Below are positions 1 to 6,445 of a DNA stretch of 64,000 nt, one piece after another. This stretch comes from JANNSX01 sp963741525 (GTDB taxonomy: Bacteria > Pseudomonadota > Alphaproteobacteria > Rhizobiales > Hyphomicrobiaceae). Location of the stretch: assembly GCA_963741525.1 (NCBI GenBank), contig CAVUIW010000006.1, forward strand, positions 186,001 through 250,000, in the 5' to 3' direction. Every line of letters starts with the position of its first letter. The first letter of the stretch is position 1. The position numbers and the translations under genes were made by a program. The notes under the pieces were generated by a model. It did not search any database. It saw nothing but the letters and a program-made list of their open reading frames with translations, and was not told where the DNA came from.

Positions 1-1358
1 GCTTCGCCGGTGACCGTTTGAGCATCGATACGGCATTCAACGCGGTGGACGACACCATCACGCGCACGGCGCTCAACGGCGAGGGCGAGACCATCGTCTC
101 CGGCGATGTATTGGAGATCCGCGATCAGAACGCACCCGGCGATCCCGTGCCGATCATCCGCGGCGGCCATGACCACATCGAAGGCGCCAATGGCGGCCTC
201 CCCGGCGAGCGCCTCGTCGGCGATGCCGACATCATGTTCGGCGGCATTCTGATCGGCGGCAACGATACGATCTTCGCTCTCGGCGGCGATGATTTCATCA
301 CCGGCGACGTCCACATCGCGCTCGAGGGTAATCAGAGCCTGCCGCACATCACCGGCGGCGACGACTTCCTGTCGGGCGGCGAGGGCAACGACATCGTCGT
401 CGGCGACGTGAGCTTCCCCAATCCGGCGACCATCATTGGTGGCGACGACACGCTCTATGGCGGCAGCGGCGACGACGCCCTCTTGGGCGATCAGCAGAAC
501 CTGCACGGCGATCGGGCCGCCGAGGCGCGCATCCGAGGCGGCAACGACAAGCTCTACGCCGGCATCGGCAACGACATCCTGGTAGGCGGCGGGGGCGATG
601 ATCTCCTCGATGGCGGCACCGGCATCAACTCCCTCGGCTACAACCAGCTCGCCTATGATGCGGCTGGAAATCCCATCACGTCAGGCATCGTGGTGCGGCT
701 CGGCGAGGCCGGCAAGTGGGGCACGACAACCGGCTCGCACGGCAATGACCGGCTGTTCGCCATCGAGAACGTTCTGGCGAGCCTCGGCAACGATACCGTC
801 CATGGCAACTCGGCCGTCAACACGTTGAACGGCTCATTCGGCAACGACCGCCTCTACGGCAACGCCGGCAACGATACCCTCATCGGAGAAGAGGGCGATG
901 ACTTTCTCTCCGGCGGACTAGGCAACGACCGCTTGGTCGACAATAGTGCGACAATAGGGGGAGCCTACGACCGGATGCACGGTGGGTACGGGAACGACGT
1001 TCTGATCTCCGGCCTGACCGGCGATCGCGGCATGTTCGGGGGCGCCGGCCACGACCGGTTCGTCGCCGGCGGCGGCGACACCTATGTCACCACCGGGAGC
1101 GGCCGCGATGTCATCGTCGCGCCCACGGCCGACCGTCTCGGCGAGGACGCCTTCATCCACGTCTACGACTTCGATACGGCTTACGACCGGATCGATCTGC
1201 GCGCTCACGACCTGACGCAGGCCGAGCTCAACAAGGCGCTCGGCCAATGGCAGGCCGGTGCCAATCTCCAGCTCGACCTCGCCGGCGACAACGACGTGAC
1301 GATCCTGTTGCACGGTGTCGCGAAGGCCGATCTCGACGCCGGAAATTTCCTTCTTTAG
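1..1358 (+). CDS. RTX (hemolysin-type Ca2+-binding repeat) protein, 5' truncated by window edge
   Basis: The reading frame is open to the left edge, so the true start lies upstream and only about 450 C-terminal residues are visible. Multiple glycine/aspartate nonapeptides (GGNDTIFALGGDD, GGSGDDALLGD, YGNAGNDTLIGEEGDD) mark calcium-binding parallel beta-roll repeats, which in this family fold outside the cell after type I secretion. The last about 60 residues lack repeats, are acidic and end in a short hydrophobic tail (AGNFLL), as expected for a C-terminal type I secretion signal. Function beyond calcium binding is unknown. It differs from the two RTX paralogues at 41-44 kb: its repeats are interrupted by longer spacers. 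No T1SS genes are nearby. Confidence 0.85.
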   Translation, partial: FAGDRLSIDTAFNAVDDTITRTALNGEGETIVSGDVLEIRDQNAPGDPVPIIRGGHDHIEGANGGLPGERLVGDADIMFGGILIGGNDTIFALGGDDFITGDVHIALEGNQSLPHITGGDDFLSGGEGNDIVVGDVSFPNPATIIGGDDTLYGGSGDDALLGDQQNLHGDRAAEARIRGGNDKLYAGIGNDILVGGGGDDLLDGGTGINSLGYNQLAYDAAGNPITSGIVVRLGEAGKWGTTTGSHGNDRLFAIENVLASLGNDTVHGNSAVNTLNGSFGNDRLYGNAGNDTLIGEEGDDFLSGGLGNDRLVDNSATIGGAYDRMHGGYGNDVLISGLTGDRGMFGGAGHDRFVAGGGDTYVTTGSGRDVIVAPTADRLGEDAFIHVYDFDTAYDRIDLRAHDLTQAELNKALGQWQAGANLQLDLAGDNDVTILLHGVAKADLDAGNFLL

Positions 1359-1383
1359 TTCACCCGTCGACCATCCCGGCGTC

Positions 1384-2202
1384 TCACGGCGCCGGGAACA
1401 GCGCATCCGTCGTTCCGCCGAGCCAGTAGGCCAAAAGGCCGATCCACTCGCGCACGATGATATCGACGCGCCGTAAGCCTTCCGAGGGCTTGTCGAAGAA
1501 GCGCCAGAGGTCTTGGGCGCCTCGCGAGCGGAAATCGACCGGCCAGGCGACGACGTCTATCCCTGCTTTGCGGAACACGCCCATCGAGCGCGGCATGTGA
1601 TAGGCGGATGTGACGAGCAGATAACGGCCGTTGAGCCCGCCCGGCAGAGCGGCGACGAGCTTGACCGTCTCTTCGGCATTCTCGCCCGTCGTCCGTGACG
1701 TGTGATCGTAGAGGATACGCTCGGGCGCGACGCCAAGGCCGACGAGAATCTCCTTGGCCGCCTCCGCCTCGCTCATGAACTCGTAGAAAATGTTTGCCGA
1801 GCCGCCGGAATAGATGAGCGGTACGCTTGGGAGCCGCCGCGCCAGCATCGCCGCCTCAACCACCCGCTCGCCGGCCTCCGTCATCGCCGGCAGGCTTCGC
1901 GCCTTCGCGACATAGGTGTCGACGCCACCGCCGAGCACGATGATACCGTCGGTTTGCGCGAGTGTTGCGATCTCAGGCCGGGGAAAGCGCTCCTCGAGCG
2001 GCAGGATGAGCCAGTGACCAACCGGCGAGAGGCCGAGGACCAGGAGGAGGCTCGCCGCGGTGAGCGCGAGCTTGCGGCCAAGCGCCGCCCAGCGCGTGCG
2101 GCCAAGCAGCAGACCGACGAGTACCGCCAGGATCAGCATGGTCGAGGGCTGGGCGAGGAACCAGAGCGAGCGGGTCAGGATGAACAAAAGCGCAGGCTCC
2201 AA
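1384..2202 (-). CDS. YdcF/SanA/ElyC-family (DUF218) membrane protein
   Basis: A 272-residue protein with two hydrophobic N-terminal segments (about residues 5-32 and 42-65), followed by a DUF218 domain of the YdcF type. It carries the family landmarks: DGIIVLGGGVDTY, then IYSGGS, an SEAEAAKE helix, a DHTSRTTGENAEET segment, and an AYHMPRS motif. DUF218 proteins are implicated in envelope processes (ElyC, SanA); the biochemical role is not settled. The predicted start is TTG at 2202; it aligns with the start of the neighbouring paralogue and no better ATG keeps the first membrane segment. It lies 42 bp downstream of that paralogue, on the same strand, so the two are probably co-transcribed. 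Confidence 0.82.
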   Translation of the reverse strand: MEPALLFILTRSLWFLAQPSTMLILAVLVGLLLGRTRWAALGRKLALTAASLLLVLGLSPVGHWLILPLEERFPRPEIATLAQTDGIIVLGGGVDTYVAKARSLPAMTEAGERVVEAAMLARRLPSVPLIYSGGSANIFYEFMSEAEAAKEILVGLGVAPERILYDHTSRTTGENAEETVKLVAALPGGLNGRYLLVTSAYHMPRSMGVFRKAGIDVVAWPVDFRSRGAQDLWRFFDKPSEGLRRVDIIVREWIGLLAYWLGGTTDALFPAP

Positions 2203-2244
2203 CTCAGTCTTATCGGAAAATGTGCAAGCACCTCGGTGCTTCGA

Positions 2245-3072
2245 CTATTCCTCGGACTCGTTTTCAGCGCGCGCGGTGGGACCTGGAAAGAGTTCATCCG
2301 ACTCCCCTCGCAGCCAGTACCCGAGTAATGCACTCCATTCGAAGAGAGCCAGATCGGCGCAAAGCAACCTCACATGGGGGCGGTCGAAAGTTTGAAAATT
2401 GCACGGACTGTATTCCATTCGGTCGACAGGCCAAGGCTCGACTATGACACCATCTTTCCGGAACGCACCGATCGCTCGCGGCATCTGATAGGGCAAGGCG
2501 ACGAGCAGGTGCCGTCTATCGTTACTCCATAGTGAATCGGCGAGATATCGACCGATCCAGCGGCTACTCTCAGACACCCCTCTTGAGGCAGTTTCGATCG
2601 CTATCGGCTTGCCCTTGTTGCACAAGCCACAAAGTCTCATCGAAATTAAACCGCGATACCTTGTCGAGATATCGATGGCGGAACCGCGGGTATAGATTAT
2701 CGGGATGTCAGGCATGGTCGCAGCCAGCTCATAGACTGCGTACGACGTCGCCTCAAACCCTATCTCGATGATTACTAGACCCGGACGACCTCGCCGCGCG
2801 TAGCTTCCGCCACCGAGCAGAATCAGTGCGTCTGGTTTTGGCGAGAGCGCACCAATGTTCCGGCGCGGAAACCTCTCTTCCAGAGGCCGCATGAGCCATG
2901 CGCTGGCTGGCGTCAACCCAAAGATCAGCAACACTACCGTGGCCGAAACAGAGACGCGCCAGCCAAGGCGGGCGAACCTTGTCCACCAAATCAGCTGACC
3001 GCCAATGGCCAGCAGGAACAGGAAAGTGGACGGCCGAAGCAACAGCCAAACAGCACTATCGGCGGTAACCAT
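2245..3072 (-). CDS. Degenerate YdcF/DUF218 paralogue
   Basis: A 275-residue protein collinear with the downstream gene: two N-terminal membrane segments, PLEERFPR, a LILLGGGSY motif, and a C-terminal ALPYQMPRAIGAFRKDG block and LLGYWLRG tail. The centre is altered: the SGG motif is TRG, the SEAE helix is missing, and the SRTTGENAEET segment reads SRGVSESSRWI. Key conserved polar residues of the fold are therefore absent and the protein may be inactive. ATG 3072, preceded by AGGG, is preferred to the TTG at 3099. The base composition of its middle looks less GC-biased than its neighbours. Tandem duplication followed by decay of one copy is the simplest reading. Confidence 0.75.
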   Translation of the reverse strand: MVTADSAVWLLLRPSTFLFLLAIGGQLIWWTRFARLGWRVSVSATVVLLIFGLTPASAWLMRPLEERFPRRNIGALSPKPDALILLGGGSYARRGRPGLVIIEIGFEATSYAVYELAATMPDIPIIYTRGSAIDISTRYRGLISMRLCGLCNKGKPIAIETASRGVSESSRWIGRYLADSLWSNDRRHLLVALPYQMPRAIGAFRKDGVIVEPWPVDRMEYSPCNFQTFDRPHVRLLCADLALFEWSALLGYWLRGESDELFPGPTARAENESEE

Positions 3073-3154
3073 CAAATTGTGCCCTGGCGCGATTAGCAAT
3101 ACCCTGTCCGCTTCCAGCGGACAGGGTAGTATACCATTGAGCCAGTGAATAATC

Positions 3155-3467
3155 TTACTCCGGGCACGTCACCTTCATGAGATACCGCTTGTCGGCGTGG
3201 CCGGCGACATTGCCCTTCTGGACCGGGCACCAGAAGCCGCGCAGCGAGCACCAGCGCTTCCACTTCAAGAGGATTTCGCCCCGGTAGGCTATGCCGATCG
3301 GGTCCGAATTCCGAATGCGCCCGGGCGCGGATGTTGAGGCTCGAGACCCCAATCACCTTGTAGCACCCGTAGACCTTGCCGGCGGCGGCGGCCGGGCTCG
3401 CCGACGGCAGGACGGCCACGAGGCCGAGCGCGGCGGCGAGCAGCGTTGTGGTCAGAAATTTCGACAT
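3155..3467 (-). pseudogene. Small secreted SH3-like protein, frameshifted
   Basis: ATG 3467 has a good ribosome site (AGGAG) and starts a signal peptide (MSKFLTTTLLAAALG, then a PAAAAG cleavage region). The mature part reads VYGCYKVIGVSSLNIRARA, typical of a bacterial SH3-like (SH3_3) fold. Near 3305 the coherent reading moves forward one frame and continues DPIGIAYRGEILLKWKRW to a KVTCPE end with TAA at 3155. Removing one base restores a protein of about 103 residues. Either a recent null mutation or a one-base sequence error. The gene resembles the SH3 protein at 3760-4482 in its N-terminal half. Confidence 0.65.
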
Positions 3468-3502
3468 GAGGGCTCCTCTACACATGACGTTTCGCAGTGT
3501 CC

Positions 3503-3731
3503 AAGAGCACTTTCCGACCGCGGCGATACCGGTTGGTCGAAAGAAAGTGCTCAAAACCGAAAACCTCGTCCGTTAACCATCTTATCGGCCAGGGGAACAA
3601 GTGGCAAAGACGCCACGGGCCGGGGGATCGAGCACGTTCAGGCGAAGTGGGAACCGGTTCGCCGTGAAGAACGTGCTCAAAACCAACAAGCCAGAGCGGG
3701 TTCAAGTGTCCATACGACCTGAACCCGCTCG
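3503..3731. repeat. Cluster of three dispersed palindromic repeats
   Basis: Three imperfect palindromes sit head to tail between two genes. The first (3503-3553) pairs AGAGCACTTTC with GAAAGTGCTC around a CGACC/GGTCG inner stem. The second (3630-3683) pairs GAGCACGTTC with GAACGTGCTC around GGCGAA/TTCGCC. The third (3693-3730) pairs AGAGCGGGTTC with GAACCCGCTC. The second and third recur in the same order at 17572-17676, and the second type recurs at 54190-54242 and, decayed, at 29340-29394. These look like non-coding interspersed repeats of the REP/RIME kind common in rhizobial genomes. Confidence 0.75.
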
Positions 3732-3759
3732 GGCGCCCGGCCCGTGGCGATCTCAAGGC

Positions 3760-4482
3760 TCAGTAGCTGGTCGCGTGGCGGTCGCCCTTCCAGAACTTGC
3801 GCCAATAGGCCCGCCATTTTTCGCGGCGCTCCTCGCGGCGGCGGCGCACATCGTCCCAGGTGGTGTCGGAGGTCGTGGGCGCATCGTAGCCGTAGCCGTC
3901 GTCGCCATAGGACTCGCCGGCCGGCTGTTGGACCACATAGCGCTCGACCTTGAGATGATCCTTCACTACCCAGCCGCGCAGCGAACCGCTGCGGTCATAG
4001 AAGCGGACGGGGCAATACGTCTCCGCGCAGGCGCCGCGGCTCTCGACGCCGGTGGCGTTCCAGGCGAGCGTGCCGACGCGGCGGCCATAACCTTCATCGC
4101 GGCTGATCTCGAGGCCGTCATGACGGCGGATGCCGGTGACGGCATAGGTCACGCGCGTCTCGCCCAAGTCTTCCTCGAGAAAATTCGCGGAGGCCCAGCC
4201 GGTGATGGCGCGGCCGCGTGCATCCCAGAAGCGCAACTCCACCCAGCCATTCTGCGTGTCGCCGGTCGCGGCGAGGTCACGCTGGTCGAAGGGAATTTCG
4301 GCGAGAATGGCGCCACGGGTCGAGGGTCGCGAGCGCAGATTGAGGTGATCCGATCCGGCGATGTCGACGACGCGATAGTTGATGCTGTCATAGGGACGGT
4401 AGGTCTTGGCCTCGCCATCCGTGGCAGCGGTGGCGACGGCCGAGATCAAGGCCAGGGCGGCGAAAGTGCGGGTGGGGCGCAT
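3760..4482 (-). CDS. Secreted protein with two SH3-like domains
   Basis: A 240-residue protein starting at ATG 4482, nine bases after AGGA; upstream in-frame codons lack export features. A signal peptide (MRPTRTFAALALISAVATAA) is followed by an SH3-like domain with the typical LNLRSRPSTRGAILAEIPF signature and a second at about residues 105-185 (GYGRRVGTLAWNATGV ... GWVVKDHL). The C-terminus is a tyrosine/glycine stretch and then a strongly basic tail (RRRREERREKWRAYWRKFW). SH3-like domains of this kind often bind cell-wall peptides, so a periplasmic or wall-associated role is likely; no enzymatic domain is visible. Confidence 0.8.
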   Translation of the reverse strand: MRPTRTFAALALISAVATAATDGEAKTYRPYDSINYRVVDIAGSDHLNLRSRPSTRGAILAEIPFDQRDLAATGDTQNGWVELRFWDARGRAITGWASANFLEEDLGETRVTYAVTGIRRHDGLEISRDEGYGRRVGTLAWNATGVESRGACAETYCPVRFYDRSGSLRGWVVKDHLKVERYVVQQPAGESYGDDGYGYDAPTTSDTTWDDVRRRREERREKWRAYWRKFWKGDRHATSY

Positions 4483-4703
4483 GGGTGGTGTTCCTGTTCG
4501 TTTCTTGGCGAGGGAGGCCCTCTTCCTCGCTTGCCGCCCATGAAAGCATCCCCCGTCTGAGCCGCCTCTGAATGCGCCGTTCATCGAAGCGACAGGAGGG
4601 CAGCCGTCGTGTAACGGGAATGTCACCGCAGGGGCCTCGATTGGGGCGCGGTGGTGTGCTTTGAAGGGCTTGAAAGATCGAGGAGCTCACGGCGAGGATG
4701 GTC

Positions 4704-6101
4704 ATGTTGTATCGGCGCGATCGAGGGACTTCAGGGGTGTCGCGGCGGGCGCTGCTGGCGGGTGCGGGGGCGGGCGTGGCTGGCCTCGCGCTGCGAAGCG
4801 TTCCTGCCAGGGCCACCGAGATCGAGCGCATCGTCGCCAGGCCCGGCGAGGCGCGCCTCAGCCCGTCTCACACCAACCCGACACGCATCTGGGGCTACGA
4901 CGGCGTCACGCCGGGCCGGATCATCCGCGTGCGGCAAGGCGGCACGGTCGACATGAAGCTCGACAATAGCCTGCCGCAGCCGACGACCATCCATTGGCAT
5001 GGCATCCGCATCGACAACCGCATGGATGGCGTGCCGCACATGACGCAGCACGCCGTCGAGCCAGGACAAGCCTTCGAGTATGTTTTCAAGACGCCCGATG
5101 CAGGCACGTTCTGGTACCACCCGCACGAGAGATCCTACGAGCAGGTGGCGCGCGGCCTCTTCGGCGCACTCATTGTCGAGGAGGAGAAACCACCCGAGAC
5201 CGATCGCGATGTGGTGATGGTGCTGAACGACTGGCGGCTCGCCAAGGACGGCGCGCTCGACGAGAAATTCGGCTCGCCGCACGACCGCGGACATGCGGGC
5301 CGGCTCGGCAATCTCGTGACCGTCAACGGGACAGCGATGCCTGACGTGCCGCTCAAGCGAAACGAGCGCGTGCGGTTGCGGATCATCAATGCCGCCTCGG
5401 CGCGCATCTTCCGCCTGCGCTTCGAGGGCCTCAACGCCCGCCTCATCGCCGTTGACGGGCAGCCGGTGCCGCCGACCTCGGGCTATGGCGAGGGGCTGAC
5501 GCTAAGCCCCGGCAATCGCGCCGATGTCATTGTCGACGGGATCGGTGAGCCGGGTACGATATTCCCGTTGGTCGACCTCCGCGGCAAGCGCATCGAGATC
5601 GCCCGCCTCGCGATCGCCGGCGATGCCCCGATCCGCACCGAGCCGCTCGCGAGTTCCATCGAGCTTGCCCCCAATCCGCTCACGGCCCCCGACCTCAGCC
5701 TCGCAAAGCCCATCGAGCTCATCATGACCGGCGGCGCCAAGGACGAGATGGACATGTCGATCATGTCGAAGGGCGACAAGATCTGGGCGTTCAATGGCGT
5801 CTCCGGCATGGGCGCCGAGCCGCTGTTTCGCTTGAAACGCAACGAAAGCGTGACCGTCCGCATGCGAAACGACACCGCCTGGCCGCACGGCATGCACTTT
5901 CACGGCCACCACTTCCGGATCGTCGCGCGCGGCGATGGCAAGCCGTTTCCCGGCTACTGGTGGGACACCATCCTGATGGAGCCCAAGGACGACATCACGA
6001 TTGCCTTCGCCGGTGACAATCCGGGCCGCTGGATGATCCACTGCCACATGCTCGACCACCAGGCCGCCGGCATGGACACCTGGTTCGAGGTGGCGGGGTA
6101 G
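4704..6101 (+). CDS. Tat-exported multicopper oxidase (CueO/CopA-like)
   Basis: About 465 residues. A twin-arginine signal (VSRRALLAGAGAGVAG, ending ARA) sends a folded protein to the periplasm. All four copper-binding blocks are present: HWHG (residues 97-100), WYHPH (137-141), HGMHFHGHHF (from 395) and HCHMLDHQAAGM (446-457), which supplies the type 1 copper Cys447 and axial Met457. A methionine-rich segment lies before the third block (MDMSIMSKG), as in cuprous oxidases. ATG 4704 is chosen because GCGAGG lies six bases upstream; ATG 4698 is an alternative. It converges on csoR (stop codons 3 bp apart), consistent with oxidation of Cu(I) in copper defence. Confidence 0.9.
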   Translation: MLYRRDRGTSGVSRRALLAGAGAGVAGLALRSVPARATEIERIVARPGEARLSPSHTNPTRIWGYDGVTPGRIIRVRQGGTVDMKLDNSLPQPTTIHWHGIRIDNRMDGVPHMTQHAVEPGQAFEYVFKTPDAGTFWYHPHERSYEQVARGLFGALIVEEEKPPETDRDVVMVLNDWRLAKDGALDEKFGSPHDRGHAGRLGNLVTVNGTAMPDVPLKRNERVRLRIINAASARIFRLRFEGLNARLIAVDGQPVPPTSGYGEGLTLSPGNRADVIVDGIGEPGTIFPLVDLRGKRIEIARLAIAGDAPIRTEPLASSIELAPNPLTAPDLSLAKPIELIMTGGAKDEMDMSIMSKGDKIWAFNGVSGMGAEPLFRLKRNESVTVRMRNDTAWPHGMHFHGHHFRIVARGDGKPFPGYWWDTILMEPKDDITIAFAGDNPGRWMIHCHMLDHQAAGMDTWFEVAG

Positions 6102-6103
6102 GT

Positions 6104-6379
6104 CTACCCCTCCGCCCTGGCCAGCACCGCCATCAGCTCGTCGATCTTGGCGCGGCGTTCGGCCTCGTCGCCGGAATGCATGGCGTGGGCGACGCAGTGG
6201 CCGACATGATCCTTGAGCACCGCTTGCTCGACACGCTTCAAGGCCGCGCGGACGGCGGCGATCTGCGTCACCACATCGATGCAGTAGCGATCCCCCTCGA
6301 CCATGCGCGAGAGGCCGCGGATCTGCCCCTCGATCTTGCCGAGACGCTTCAGGACATCAGTTTTGGTGGTGGTTTGCAT
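6104..6379 (-). CDS. csoR: CsoR-family copper-sensing repressor
   Basis: A 91-residue all-helical DUF156 protein. Cys33, His58 and Cys62 have the exact spacing (25 and 4) of the Cys-His-Cys Cu(I) site of Mycobacterium CsoR, which favours copper over nickel (RcnR) or formaldehyde (FrmR) sensing. Typical blocks are KRLGKIEGQIRGLSRMVE and DVVTQIAAVRAAL. In the family, copper binding releases the repressor from a GC-rich pseudo-palindrome. It is divergent from the copper ATPase, with two such boxes in the shared promoter, so it very probably represses both itself and copA. Confidence 0.92.
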   Translation of the reverse strand: MQTTTKTDVLKRLGKIEGQIRGLSRMVEGDRYCIDVVTQIAAVRAALKRVEQAVLKDHVGHCVAHAMHSGDEAERRAKIDELMAVLARAEG

Positions 6380-6388
6380 TGTTGACTT

Positions 6389-6406
6389 GATACCCTAGGG
6401 GGGTAT
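6389..6406. promoter_or_regulatory. CsoR operator, site 1
   Basis: The sequence GATACCCTAGGGGGGTAT is a pseudo-palindrome of the CsoR type (ATACCC/GGGTAT arms around a G-rich centre). It begins ten bases upstream of the csoR start codon, overlapping the likely csoR promoter or leader. Binding by CsoR is inferred from the motif and the adjacent csoR gene. Confidence 0.85.
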
Positions 6407-6417
6407 ACACGTCAAGA

Positions 6418-6435
6418 GATACCCTCGGGGGGTAT
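6418..6435. promoter_or_regulatory. CsoR operator, site 2
   Basis: The sequence GATACCCTCGGGGGGTAT differs from site 1 at one base and lies 29 bp (centre to centre, just under three helical turns) away on the same DNA face. It ends ten bases before the copA start at 6446, so it would block the copA promoter or its early transcribed region. The ATG at 6434 lies within this box and is therefore unlikely to be the copA start. Confidence 0.85.
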
Positions 6436-6445
6436 GGAGAGCGCC

